Part shown: positions 8,078 to 16,322 of the stretch, in pieces
How positions within the stretch are numbered: position 1 is the stretch's first letter
Layout: every line of letters begins with the position of its first letter
Assembly (NCBI GenBank): GCA_051000395.1
Contig: JBPCOI010000090.1
Location: forward strand, 1 to 64,000
Reading direction: 5' to 3'
Source: JBPCOI01 sp051000395
GTDB lineage: Bacteria; Actinomycetota; Actinomycetes; Mycobacteriales; Jatrophihabitantaceae
DNA: 64,000 nucleotides
Notes under the pieces: model-generated
Databases searched by the model: none
Seen by the model: only the letters and a program-made list of their open reading frames with translations
What the model was told of the DNA's origin: nothing
Made by a program: the position numbers and the translations under genes

Positions 8078-10079
8078 GGCCGACGGGTGCCTCGTGTGCC
8101 GGCGGCGCGACGGGGCCGTGCGGGCGTCCGCCGTTCTCGCCCAGACCGGCCGAGGAATCCAATTGCCACGGCACGCTGGTCACCATCACACCGGACTGGA
8201 ACAGCAGCCGGCCCTTGAGCCGCAGCGCGGACTGGTTGTGCAGCAGTTGCTCCCACCAGTGCCCGACGACGTACTCGGGGATGAACACGCTGACGATGTC
8301 TTGGGGGCGATCGGCGCGCAGTTCCTTGAGGTAGGCGATGATCGGGCGGCTGACCTCGCGGTAGGGCGATTCGAGCACGGTGAGGCGCACGGGCAGGTCG
8401 TGGCGCTCCCACTCGGTCAGTAGGCTGCGCGTCTCCTCGTCGTCGATGTTGACGGTGAGCGCCGTGAGGGTGTCCGGACGCGTCGCGCGGGCGTAGGCGA
8501 GCGCGCGCAGCGTCGGCTTGTGCACCTTGGCGACGAGCACGACGACGTGGTTGCGCGCCGGCAGCACCAGGCCGACCTCGTCGCTCACGAGCTCGTCGGC
8601 GATACGGGTGTAGTGCTTGTTGATCGCCCGCATCAGCGCGTACAGCAGCGGCATGGCGATCAGCACGAGGTAGGCGCCCTTGGTGAACTTGGTGACGATG
8701 ACGATCACCAGCACCACGCCGGCGAGCGAGGCGCCGAAAGCGTTGATCGAACGTGACGTGCGGATGCGCCGCCGCTCGGCAGGATCGCGCTCCGAGCGCA
8801 TCGCCCGGTTCCAGTGCCGCACCATGCCGCTCTGTCCGAGCGTGAACGAGGTGAACACCCCGATGATGTAGAGCTGGATCAGCTTGGTGACATCGGCCTT
8901 GTAGATGACGATCAGTGCGCCGGCCACGACCGCGAGCGCCAGGATGCCGTTGCTGTAGGCGAGCCGGTCGCCCCTGTTGTTCAGCTGCGCAGGCAGGTTC
9001 TTGTCGCGCGCGAGGATCGCGCCCAGCAGCGGGAAACCGTTGAACGCGGTGTTGGCGGCGAGCACCAGGATCAACGCGGTGGTCGCCTGGATGTAGAAGA
9101 AGCCGATCGAGCCGTGACCGCCGAAGACGGAGGCCGCTACCTGCGCGATCACGGTGCGCTGCGGGGTGTGCGCGCAGTTCGGCACGCCGCTGAGCAGGCA
9201 ACTGCTCGTCGTCGGGTCGGTGATGTGCACCTTGGCGATCAGGGCGAGGGCGGTGAGCCCGCCGAACATCGTCACCGCGATCGCGCCCATGGCGACCAGC
9301 GTCTTCTGCGCGTTCTCGGCCTTGGGCTTCTTGAACGCCGGCACTCCGTTGGCGATCGCCTCCACCCCGGTGAGGGCGGTGCATCCGGAGGAGAAGGCAC
9401 GCAGCGTGAAGAACATCAGCGCGAGGAAGCCGAGCGAGCCGTAACCGGACTGCGCGTGCACCCCGAACTTCGCGCTCTCCGCGACCGGCGCGTCGCCGAC
9501 CGCGACGCGGAACAGTCCGGTCGCGATCATCACGAACACCCCGCTGGCAAACAGGTAGGTGGGTGCGGCGAAGGCCAGCCCGGCCTCGCGAAGCCCGCGC
9601 AGGTTCACCGCCGCCAGGATCACGACGAACGCGACCGCCATCTCGACCCGGTTCGAGTGCAACGAGGGGATCGCCGAGATGACGTTGTCGACGCCTGAGG
9701 ATACGGAGACGGCCACCGTCATCACGTAGTCGACAAGCAGCGCGCTGGCGACGATCACGCCCGCCGGCTTGCCGATGTTCCTGGTGGCGACCTCGTAGTC
9801 GCCGCCACCGGTGGGGTAGGCCTTGACGAGCTGGCGGTAGGACACGACGACGGTCGCCATCAGAATGACCACCGCAAGGGCCACCCACGGCGCCAGGTAG
9901 AGGAAGGCGGTGCCGCCCAGAGTCAGCACCAGCAGGATCTCCTGCGTCGCGTAGGCCACGCTGGACAGCGCGTCGCTTGCGAAGATCGGCAGGGCCAGCC
10001 GCTTGGGCAGCACAGTGTGACCGGCCTGTTCCGAGCGAACCGGACTGCCGATGATCAGCCGCTTGAACACCCGCGTCAC
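8070..10079 (-). CDS. APC-superfamily amino-acid/potassium permease
   Basis: The product is 669 residues from GTG 10079 (VTRVFKRLIIGSPVRSEQ...), chosen because homologues begin close to the motif LPKRLALPIFASDALSSVAYATQE. A further 34 residues are possible from GTG 10181 but look unconserved. About 12 hydrophobic helices span residues 30-460, with the ALSSVAYA and GVEAIANGVPAFKKPKAENA segments typical of this branch. A roughly 200-residue cytoplasmic C-terminal domain follows (LALPARNHVVVLVAKVHKPT). The gene is divergent from two TrkA-type K+ regulatory genes, an arrangement seen in actinobacteria and suggestive of potassium or amino-acid transport. The substrate is unknown. Confidence 0.85.
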   Translation of the reverse strand: MTRVFKRLIIGSPVRSEQAGHTVLPKRLALPIFASDALSSVAYATQEILLVLTLGGTAFLYLAPWVALAVVILMATVVVSYRQLVKAYPTGGGDYEVATRNIGKPAGVIVASALLVDYVMTVAVSVSSGVDNVISAIPSLHSNRVEMAVAFVVILAAVNLRGLREAGLAFAAPTYLFASGVFVMIATGLFRVAVGDAPVAESAKFGVHAQSGYGSLGFLALMFFTLRAFSSGCTALTGVEAIANGVPAFKKPKAENAQKTLVAMGAIAVTMFGGLTALALIAKVHITDPTTSSCLLSGVPNCAHTPQRTVIAQVAASVFGGHGSIGFFYIQATTALILVLAANTAFNGFPLLGAILARDKNLPAQLNNRGDRLAYSNGILALAVVAGALIVIYKADVTKLIQLYIIGVFTSFTLGQSGMVRHWNRAMRSERDPAERRRIRTSRSINAFGASLAGVVLVIVIVTKFTKGAYLVLIAMPLLYALMRAINKHYTRIADELVSDEVGLVLPARNHVVVLVAKVHKPTLRALAYARATRPDTLTALTVNIDDEETRSLLTEWERHDLPVRLTVLESPYREVSRPIIAYLKELRADRPQDIVSVFIPEYVVGHWWEQLLHNQSALRLKGRLLFQSGVMVTSVPWQLDSSAGLGENGGRPHGPVAPPAHEAPVGRG

Positions 10080-10234
10080 TAGCGCCACGTCGCGCACAAT
10101 ACGCACCGCCCAGGTCCATCCGCGCCCCGTGGCGTCGCGCCGCGCACCGGGCTTGTGTAGCGTCGCGAGTCCGGGATCCACGCCGCTGGACCGGCCTGCC
10201 GTCCCGCCACGGCGCGCTCACGTCGAAAGGAGAT

Positions 10235-10912
10235 GTGCCACCGGTGCACATCGTCATCATGGGGTGCGGGCGGGTCGGCGCCTCCCTCGCGCACAGCCTC
10301 GCGCGGCTCGAGCACAGCGTCGCGGTGATCGACCAGGACAAGCTCGCCTTCCGGCGCCTCGGCGAGCACTTCCCCGGACGCTCGATCGTGGGTATCGGGT
10401 TCGACCGCGACACCCTCACCGCTGCGGGCATCGAGCAGGCCGCCGCGTTCGCCGCCGTGAGCAGCGGGGACAACTCCAACATCATCGCTGCGCGGGTGGC
10501 TCGCGAGACCTTCGGCGTCTCGAAGGTTGTCGCCCGCATCTACGACCCGAAGCGCGCCGAGGTGTACGAGCGGCTCGGCATCCCGACCGTCGCCACCGTT
10601 CCGTGGACGTCCGGTCGGCTGCTCAAGAGCGTGCTCGGGGAGGCGACGGCCGAGGCGTGGCGCGACCCGTCCGGACAGATCGCGATGCTGCACGTCGTGC
10701 CCCACGAGGGCTGGATCGGGCACCCGCTCGCCGATTTCGAGACCGCCACCGGCTCGCACATCGGGCTGATCACCCGCTTCGGCAGCGGTCAGCTGCCGCT
10801 GGCCACCACACTCATCCAGTCCGGCGACAGCCTGCACGCGCTCACCACCGACGAGCACGCTCCGCTGTTGCGCGAGCTCGCCGGCCGCCCGCCCGACGGG
10901 GGTCCGCAATGA
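10235..10912 (+). CDS. TrkA-family potassium uptake regulatory protein (first copy)
   Basis: The product is 225 residues from GTG 10235, preceded by a strong ribosome site (AAAGGAG). An N-terminal RCK/TrkA_N Rossmann domain has GCGRVGASLAHSL for NAD(H), VIDQD and GIGFDRDTL. A TrkA_C domain follows (GWIGHPLADFE ... GDSLHALTTDEH). It should gate K+ uptake in response to nucleotide. Its stop overlaps the ATG of the second trkA-like gene (ATGA), giving translational coupling. The order matches mycobacterial ceoB-ceoC. No membrane subunit of Trk type is next to it; the divergent APC permease is a possible partner. Confidence 0.9.
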   Translation: MPPVHIVIMGCGRVGASLAHSLARLEHSVAVIDQDKLAFRRLGEHFPGRSIVGIGFDRDTLTAAGIEQAAAFAAVSSGDNSNIIAARVARETFGVSKVVARIYDPKRAEVYERLGIPTVATVPWTSGRLLKSVLGEATAEAWRDPSGQIAMLHVVPHEGWIGHPLADFETATGSHIGLITRFGSGQLPLATTLIQSGDSLHALTTDEHAPLLRELAGRPPDGGPQ

Positions 10913-11565
10913 GAATCGCGATCGCCGGCGCCGGATCGGTCGGGCGCTCCATAGCCCGCGAGTTGCTGAGCAACGACCACCAGGTGCTGCTCATCGACAA
11001 GGACCCGGCCAAGGTGGTACCCGAGCACCTTCCCGCCGCCCAGTGGCTGCTGGGCGATGCCTGCGAGGTCGCTAACCTCGAGGACGCGAAGCTCGAGGAG
11101 TGCGAGGTCGTGATCGGCGCGACAGGCGACGACAAGGTCAACCTCGTCGTCTCGCTGCTGGCCAAGACCGAGTTCTCCGTGCGCCGCGTCGTCGCCCGCA
11201 TCAACCACCCGTCCAACGAGTGGCTGTTCACCGAGGCGTGGGGGGTGGACGTCGCGGTGTCCACGCCCCGCGTCATCGCCGCGCTCGTGGAGGAGGCCGT
11301 CGAGGTCGGCGACGTGGTGCGCCTGTTCGGCCTGCGCGAGGGCCAGGCCAACCTGCTCGAGGTCACGCTGCCCGAGGACGGCCCGTGCTCGGGCAAGGCG
11401 GTCCGCGACCTCGACTTACCCAAGGACGGCGTGCTCGTCGCCATCGTCCGCGGTAACCGGGTCATCACCCCGACCGACGAGGAGCCGCTCGTCCCCGGCG
11501 ACGAGTTGCTGTTCGTAGCACTGCCGGAGGCGGAGGCGGCGATCCGGCGCAACGTCATCGGCTGA
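10909..11565 (+). CDS. trkA: TrkA-family potassium uptake regulatory protein (second copy)
   Basis: The product is 218 residues from ATG 10909, overlapping the previous gene by 4 bp. The Rossmann motif GAGSVGRSIARELL, LIDKDPAKV, GDACEVANL and ATGDDKVNLVVSLLAK are clear RCK features, and a TrkA_C domain with GDELLFVAL ends the protein. It pairs with the upstream paralogue; two-gene trk regulators are typical of actinobacteria. It acts in the cytoplasm on K+ transport. It converges on the DUF3159 gene 45 bp downstream. Confidence 0.92.
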   Translation: MRIAIAGAGSVGRSIARELLSNDHQVLLIDKDPAKVVPEHLPAAQWLLGDACEVANLEDAKLEECEVVIGATGDDKVNLVVSLLAKTEFSVRRVVARINHPSNEWLFTEAWGVDVAVSTPRVIAALVEEAVEVGDVVRLFGLREGQANLLEVTLPEDGPCSGKAVRDLDLPKDGVLVAIVRGNRVITPTDEEPLVPGDELLFVALPEAEAAIRRNVIG

Positions 11566-11609
11566 GCCCGAACGGCGCGCCGAGCCCGCCGAACATTCAG
11601 CTCGGACGC

Positions 11610-12275
11610 TCAGGGCGATTCGGCCGCCAACCGACGCCGGGCCCGGGTCACCACGAGGAACGCGAACCCGACGCCGGCGAGGTAGAGAGGGTAGCCCATC
11701 GCCACCTTGGCGAAGGCCAGCCAGCCGGTGGCGTTGCGGCCGTAGAGGGTGAGCTGGACGATGCCGCGGGCGAGGAAGATCAGCGTGCCGGCCAGCGTGG
11801 CGAGGTCGTACGCGCGCAGCAGAATTCGCCGGCGATACCACGCAGCGCCGTCGCCATCCGGTGACGGGTCGAGGAACTCCCACAGCAACCCGACGAGCGG
11901 ACGGCGCACCAGCAACGAGATCAGGAACGGGACGGCGTAGGCGAAGCTGGCCCAGATCCCGAGCAGGAAGTAGCCGCGCGCCTGGCCGGTTCGCGCCGCG
12001 ATCAACGCGGCGATCGCCACCGCGAACAGTCCGGACAGCGCCTGCTGCACGGGCTGCCTGCGCAGCAACCGGTAACCGGCCAGCACTGCCGCGGAGGCGA
12101 CGGCCGCGATGATCGCCGCACGCAGGCCGCTGAACGCGTTCACGATCACGAACACCACCGGCGGGATCGCGGTGATCGCGGTGCCCGTCCAGCCGCCGAT
12201 CCCGGCGACCAGCTGCGTGCGGTAGGTCTCGCGGAGCTCGCTGCGACGGTCCCCGGGCGACTGCTCGTCGCCCAT
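11610..12275 (-). CDS. DUF3159 family membrane protein
   Basis: The product is 221 residues from the ATG in MGDEQSPGDRR; longer readings add Arg-rich sequence antisense to nothing conserved. Five or six hydrophobic helices are visible (IPPVVFVIVNAFSGLRAAIIAAVASAAVLAGYRLLRR; AVAIAALIAARTG; YFLLGIWASFAYAVPFLISLLVRRP), and ALTLARG-like charged loops follow. DUF3159 is actinobacterial and of unknown function. Its start codon overlaps the stop of the OB-fold gene by one base (TGATG), so the two are coupled. Confidence 0.88.
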   Translation of the reverse strand: MGDEQSPGDRRSELRETYRTQLVAGIGGWTGTAITAIPPVVFVIVNAFSGLRAAIIAAVASAAVLAGYRLLRRQPVQQALSGLFAVAIAALIAARTGQARGYFLLGIWASFAYAVPFLISLLVRRPLVGLLWEFLDPSPDGDGAAWYRRRILLRAYDLATLAGTLIFLARGIVQLTLYGRNATGWLAFAKVAMGYPLYLAGVGFAFLVVTRARRRLAAESP

Positions 12276-12637
12276 CAGCTGCCTGACTGCAGCTCGTACC
12301 ACGGGTTGTAGATCGCCAGGCGGCCGTCGTGCACGCCGACGCGGCCGCGCACGAGCAGCGTCCGGCCGGGCTCGATGCCCGCGATGCGCCGGCGCCCGAG
12401 CCACACCAGGCTGATCCCGGCCGTTCCGTCGAACAGTTCGGCTTCCAGGGTGGGGACGTTCTCGCTGGGCGTGTAGACGACCGCGCGCAGCCGCCCGGCG
12501 ACCGCCGCCCGCTGGCCGCGTCCCAGGTGGCTCACCGCCGTGCAGTCCTGCCGCTCGGCCGCGGACTGCAGCTGCGCCGCATCGATGTGATGCGTGCTCG
12601 CTGTCAGGCGGCGCAACAGCGACAGGGGCTTGTCCAC
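12275..12637 (-). CDS. OB-fold nucleic acid-binding protein
   Basis: The product is 120 residues from GTG 12635-12637 (VDKPLSLLRRLTAS). The fold signature is a RecG/tRNA-anti type OB barrel: GQRAAVAGRLRAVVYTP, LEAELFDGTAGISLVWLGRRRIAGI and GRTLLVRGRVGVHDGRLAIYNP. The protein is small and stand-alone, so it is a nucleic-acid binding module without a catalytic part. In actinobacteria it lies between DUF3710/dut and DUF3159, as here. The function is not known. Confidence 0.87.
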   Translation of the reverse strand: MDKPLSLLRRLTASTHHIDAAQLQSAAERQDCTAVSHLGRGQRAAVAGRLRAVVYTPSENVPTLEAELFDGTAGISLVWLGRRRIAGIEPGRTLLVRGRVGVHDGRLAIYNPWYELQSGS

Positions 12638-12671
12638 GTCGCCAGGGTAGCCGCGCGTCCGCTGAACCGGC

Positions 12672-13322
12672 TCAGCCCGCGCTCGCCTCGTCGCTGCCGT
12701 CGGGCAGCACCACGTCGCGCGGCAACCGCAGCGGGACGGGATCGCGCACCGGCAGCGGTTCGGCGCCGCGCACCACGACCACCCCGCGCAGCACCTGCTC
12801 GAAGCGGGCCGCCTTCCCCGGATCGGTGGCGACCACACCGACCAGCATGGCGCGCAAGAACCAGCGGGGACCGTCCACGCCGATGAAGCGGACCGGGACA
12901 GGGGCGCCGGTCTCGCCCGGCAGCTTGCCGGTGAGCTCCGTGCCGAACGGCCCGTCGTGCCGTTCCTTGGCCTGCCCGCGCTGGGCGTTCATAGAAGAAG
13001 CGATCTCCGCACGCACCTCGTCCCAGATCCCCGCGTTACGCGGCGCGGCGAAGACCCCGAGCTGCATCGAGCCGTCAGGCGCGGCGAGGGTCACCGCGAC
13101 GACCTGCTGGGCCTCGTTCAGTTCGAGGCGGACCTCGACGCCCGGACCGACCGGCACGTGCAGCGCGCCGAGGTCGATGCGGGCAACGTCGTCCTGAGGG
13201 ACGTCGCGCTCGTCGTAGGGGCCCTGCGTGGGCGCCGGTTCCTCGCGCACGCGCGTCTCCCACGGCGGCGTCGCGTCGATCTTGGAGCGGTCGGTGCGCT
13301 TCTGCCTGCGTCGGGGCGGCAC
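12672..13322 (-). CDS. DUF3710 family protein
   Basis: The product is 216 residues from GTG 13322. A basic N-terminus (MPPRRRQKRTDRSK) leads into the DUF3710 body, with DVARIDLGALHVPV, VQLGVFAAPRNAGIWDEVRAEI, and a conserved RFIGVDGPRWFLRAMLVG core followed by LPVRDPVPLRLP. It is soluble, with no signal peptide. Its start codon overlaps the dut stop by one base, so it is the downstream partner of dUTPase. The function is unknown. Confidence 0.88.
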   Translation of the reverse strand: MPPRRRQKRTDRSKIDATPPWETRVREEPAPTQGPYDERDVPQDDVARIDLGALHVPVGPGVEVRLELNEAQQVVAVTLAAPDGSMQLGVFAAPRNAGIWDEVRAEIASSMNAQRGQAKERHDGPFGTELTGKLPGETGAPVPVRFIGVDGPRWFLRAMLVGVVATDPGKAARFEQVLRGVVVVRGAEPLPVRDPVPLRLPRDVVLPDGSDEASAG

Positions 13323-13825
13323 TACGCGTCCTGTCCGACGTCGCTCGACACGACCGCGGCGAGGGCCGCTGCCCCGCCCGTCGACCCGTGGCCGCCCTCG
13401 TCGCGGGACGATGCGGGCAGCTGCGCCACCTCGACGAACGCGGCGCGCTCCACGCGCTGGAACACCAGCTGCGCGATGCGCTCGCCACGGGCCAACTGCA
13501 GGCTGCGGTGCAGGTCGTGGTTGATGACTATCACCTTGATCTCGCCGCGGTAGCCGGCGTCGATCGTCCCGGGCGCGTTGACGAGCCCCAACCCCGCGCG
13601 CGCTGCCAGGCCGGAGCGGGGGTGGACGAACGCGGCGTAGCCGGCGGGCAGCGCGATCGCCAGGCCCGTCGGCAGCACGGCCCGTTCCCCCGGTGCGAGC
13701 GTCACGTCGCGCGCTGTGACGATGTCCGCGCCCGCGTCGCCGGGCAGCGCGTACAGCGGCAGCGCGACATCGGCGTCCAGGCGGCGGACCAGTACCTGCA
13801 GCGCGCTCTCACATCCCTGGCTCAC
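13322..13825 (-). CDS. dut: dUTP diphosphatase
   Basis: The 167-residue trimeric-type dUTPase starts at GTG 13825; upstream sequence in frame is unconserved and overlaps the divergent gene. The five motifs are present: I GDAGADI, II HPRSGLAARAGL, III VNAPGTIDAGYRGEIKVIVIN, IV RGERIAQLVFQ, and V EGGHGSTG, in which the usual Phe of GFGSTG is His. It hydrolyses dUTP to dUMP and PPi, limiting uracil in DNA and feeding dTMP synthesis. It is divergent from the DUF3093 gene with only 25 bp between starts. Confidence 0.93.
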   Translation of the reverse strand: MSQGCESALQVLVRRLDADVALPLYALPGDAGADIVTARDVTLAPGERAVLPTGLAIALPAGYAAFVHPRSGLAARAGLGLVNAPGTIDAGYRGEIKVIVINHDLHRSLQLARGERIAQLVFQRVERAAFVEVAQLPASSRDEGGHGSTGGAAALAAVVSSDVGQDA

Positions 13826-13850
13826 GGGGCGAAACGCTACCCTCGACCGG

Positions 13851-14351
13851 GTGAGCGCCAATAGTGAGAGCCCACTGGGAGTGCCCGCGCTCGCCACCGG
13901 ATACCGCGAGTCGCTGCGCACGCCGTGGTGGTGGTATCTCGTCGCACTCGGCGTGGCCGTGTTGTTCGCCGCGGAGTTCCACGTCGCCGGCCTGCGCCTG
14001 ACGGTCTGGATCCCGTTCGGGATCCTGCTGCCGCTTTCGGTGTTCATCGTCTGGTGGCTGGGCCACAGCCGCTTGGAGATCCGCGACGGCGAGTTGCACG
14101 TGCGCGGGGCGCACCTGCCGCTGCGCTACGTCAGCGGGGCGATCGCGCTCGACGCGCAGACCCTGCGCCGGGTGGTGGGCCGCGAGGGTGATCCGGCGGC
14201 ATACGTGTCGATCCGCCCGTGGATGGGGCCGGGCGTCCAGCTGTGGCTCGACGATCCCGAGGATCCGGCACCGTACTGGATCGTCAGCTCCCGGCACCCG
14301 CAGCGCGTCGTGGCGGCGATCAGGGCGCAGAGCGGTAATCGCACCGACTAG
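13851..14351 (+). CDS. DUF3093 family membrane protein
   Basis: The product is 166 residues from GTG 13851. Two adjacent transmembrane helices (WWYLVALGVAVLFAAEFHV and WIPFGILLPLSVFIVWWL) precede a soluble domain with SRLEIRDGELHVRGAHLPLRYV. The DUF3093 family is actinobacterial and conserved beside dut. A TACCCT hexamer at 13837-13842 lies 8 bases before GTG, consistent with a leaderless transcript. The function is unknown. Confidence 0.87.
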   Translation: MSANSESPLGVPALATGYRESLRTPWWWYLVALGVAVLFAAEFHVAGLRLTVWIPFGILLPLSVFIVWWLGHSRLEIRDGELHVRGAHLPLRYVSGAIALDAQTLRRVVGREGDPAAYVSIRPWMGPGVQLWLDDPEDPAPYWIVSSRHPQRVVAAIRAQSGNRTD

Positions 14352-14362
14352 GGTCGCGGTGC

Positions 14363-15130
14363 ATGAGCATCGACGGACAGCGCTTCACCGGCCGCGTCGC
14401 CCTCGTCACCGGCGCCAGCCGCGGGATCGGCCTGGCCATCGCCGCCCGCATCGTCGCCGAGGGCGGCCGCGTGGTGATCACCGCCCGCAAGCCCGAGGGA
14501 TTGGCAACAGCCATCGACGACCTCGGCGGCACCGAGCACGCCGTGGCGATTGCCGGACGGGCCGAGGACACCGAGCATCAGGCCGAAGCCGTCGCCGCCG
14601 CTGTGGGTGAGTTCGGCCGACTGGACGTCCTGGTCAACAACACCGGCATCAATCCCGCGTACGGCCCGCTGACGGAGCTGCCGGATTCGGCGGCGCGCAA
14701 GATCATGGACGTCAACGTGCTGGCGGCGCTGTCGTGGACCCGCCAGGCGCTTGCGGCGGGGCTGGGTGGGCGCGGCGGCGCGGCCGTCGTCAACGTGGCC
14801 TCGGTGGCCGGGCTGGCACCGGCACCCGGAATCGGGTACTACGGCGTGAGCAAGTCGGCGCTGATCGGCCTGACGGTGCAACTGGCTGCGGAGCTCAGCC
14901 CTCGGGTCCGCGTCAACGCGCTGGCGCCGGCGGTGGTCAAGACGAGGTTCGCCGCAGCGCTGTACGAGGCCGACGAGGCCGCCGCCGCAGCGGCCTACCC
15001 GCTGGGGCGGCTCGGGGAGCCCGAGGACATCGGCGCGGCTGCCGCCTTCCTCGCCTCCGACGACGCCGCCTGGATCACCGGGCAGACGCTGGTCATCGAC
15101 GGCGGGATGAGCCTGCGCGCCAGTCTGTAA
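14363..15130 (+). CDS. short-chain dehydrogenase/reductase (FabG-like)
   Basis: The product is 255 residues from ATG 14363. The NAD(P)-binding TGASRGIG motif is at residues 17-24, followed by NNTG, an active-site Ser in NVASVAG, YxxxK in YYGVSKSA, and the C-terminal ITGQTLVIDGGMSL. The length and motifs are those of classical SDRs of the 3-oxoacyl-ACP reductase type. The Arg after the first beta strand (TARK) favours NADP(H). The substrate is not known. It stands alone, 11 bp after the DUF3093 gene, with a TAGGGT hexamer at the end of that gene that could be a -10 for a leaderless message. Confidence 0.9.
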   Translation: MSIDGQRFTGRVALVTGASRGIGLAIAARIVAEGGRVVITARKPEGLATAIDDLGGTEHAVAIAGRAEDTEHQAEAVAAAVGEFGRLDVLVNNTGINPAYGPLTELPDSAARKIMDVNVLAALSWTRQALAAGLGGRGGAAVVNVASVAGLAPAPGIGYYGVSKSALIGLTVQLAAELSPRVRVNALAPAVVKTRFAAALYEADEAAAAAAYPLGRLGEPEDIGAAAAFLASDDAAWITGQTLVIDGGMSLRASL

Positions 15131-15159
15131 CCCTGTCTGTAACCCGGCCTCGGATCCGA

Positions 15160-15468
15160 TCAGGCGCAGTCGCGGCAGAGGTATTTTCCGTTGCGCTCGC
15201 GGGCGAGGCGGCTGCGGTGGTGCACGAGGAAGCAACTCGAGCAGGTGAACTCATCGTCCTGCTTGGGCAGCACCCGGACCGTCAGCTCCTCGCCGGAGAG
15301 GCTCGACAGGTCGGCGCCGGGCAGTTCCAGGGATTCGTTGAGCTCGGTCTCGTCGACGTCGATCGAGCCGGACTGCGCCTCGGCGCGGCGCGCCTTGAGC
15401 TCTTCGAGCGAGTCCTCGCCCATTTCGTCGACGTCGCCTCGACGCGGCGCGTCGTAGTCGGTCGCCAT
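15160..15468 (-). CDS. DUF4193 family protein with C-terminal zinc ribbon
   Basis: The product is 102 residues from ATG 15468 with a strong ribosome site (AGGAGGAG). The N-terminus is acidic (MATDYDAPRRGDVDEMGEDSLEELKARR). The C-terminal CSSCFLVHHRSRLA ... CRDC gives four cysteines in CxxC pairs. DUF4193 is near-universal in actinobacteria at this position next to LytR_C/suhB. The zinc ribbon suggests a small regulator or RNA-polymerase-associated factor, but that is inference. Confidence 0.92.
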   Translation of the reverse strand: MATDYDAPRRGDVDEMGEDSLEELKARRAEAQSGSIDVDETELNESLELPGADLSSLSGEELTVRVLPKQDDEFTCSSCFLVHHRSRLARERNGKYLCRDCA

Positions 15469-15746
15469 CTGGCTTCAACTCCTCCTGGAACTCTGGTAAC
15501 ACCACGGGTGTCGCGTATCGGTCGGGCGCTCTGGCTCGGGTACCCGGCGCTGCAACGCACGAAGCCTGCTGTTTGTGCCCGACCCTGCCCCCGGCCTAAC
15601 CTGCCGGGCCGAGCGGTCCATCTGCGTGGGCCGCGGAACGGTACCGCGCCAGGATTCGTCTGCAACCGCGGGGCGGGCCCGCGCATTCCCGCACGCCCGC
15701 GGATAGGCTGTCGCCCTGCCTCACCAGGAGGGTCGATCAGCCGGTC

Positions 15747-16322
15747 ATGACGAGCCCGACGCAGCGGCGGCCGCTGCCCGCGTTGGTGTTCCTGCTGGCG
15801 CTGAGCCTGCTGGCCGCGCTGGTCTGGTGGCGGGTGCTGCACCGCACCGCACCCGCGCACGCGGCGCGACCCAGCTGCCCGACCACCCAGCCGGCCACCC
15901 AGCTGGCCACACCGTCAGCCGCTCAGCTGCCGCGTCCGGCTGCGGTGAGCGTGCGCGTGCTGAACTCCACCACCCGCAGCGGGATCGCGCTCGCCGCCAC
16001 CACCGCGCTCGGCAAGGACGGCTTCGTGACCGCCTCGCGGGACAACGACACCGACCCGGCCAAGTACGGCAGCCACGGCACCGTGCCGGGCGTGGCAGAG
16101 ATCCGCTACGCGGCCGCGAGCCAGCCAGCCGCCCGGCTGCTGGCCTACTACTTCCCGGGCGCGACTCTCGTGCTGCGCAAGGGGCAGGACGGCACCGTCC
16201 TCGTCGCGCTGGGCACCAGGTTCAGCCGGGTCACGGCGCCGGCCACCGTCGAGGCGAGGCTCAGAGCCGCCGGCATCACGACGGGCGCGCCGACGGCTGC
16301 GACGTCGAACCCGAGCTGCTGA
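15747..16322 (+). CDS. membrane-anchored LytR C-terminal domain protein
   Basis: The product is 191 residues. An N-terminal transmembrane or signal-anchor segment (LPALVFLLALSLLAALVWWRVL) precedes an extracytoplasmic LytR_C domain (VSVRVLNSTTRSGIALAATTALGKDGFV ... EIRYAAASQPAARLLAYYFPGATLVLRK). It lacks the LCP catalytic domain of true LytR-CpsA-Psr ligases. The cell-wall context is inferred from the family. Its 3' end overlaps the convergent phosphatase gene by 47 bp. An AGGAGG lies about 15 bases upstream of ATG, further than usual. Confidence 0.85.
   Translation: MTSPTQRRPLPALVFLLALSLLAALVWWRVLHRTAPAHAARPSCPTTQPATQLATPSAAQLPRPAAVSVRVLNSTTRSGIALAATTALGKDGFVTASRDNDTDPAKYGSHGTVPGVAEIRYAAASQPAARLLAYYFPGATLVLRKGQDGTVLVALGTRFSRVTAPATVEARLRAAGITTGAPTAATSNPSC

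Noticed and set aside
7774..10539. Long minus-strand frame overlapping the APC permease in another frame
   Set aside because: The APC permease frame has membrane helices and family motifs; this one is Arg/Gly-rich with none.
11573..11582. CGGCGCGCCG palindrome between the trkA pair and DUF3159
   Set aside because: Short pure-GC palindromes are expected by chance at this base composition.
15590..15608. GC-rich hairpin (CCCGGC, 7-base loop, GCCGGG) between DUF4193 and LytR_C, with CTAACCT in its loop
   Set aside because: A six-base GC stem is common in this genome, and the loop is only half of an IdeR box, so neither a terminator nor an iron box is supported.
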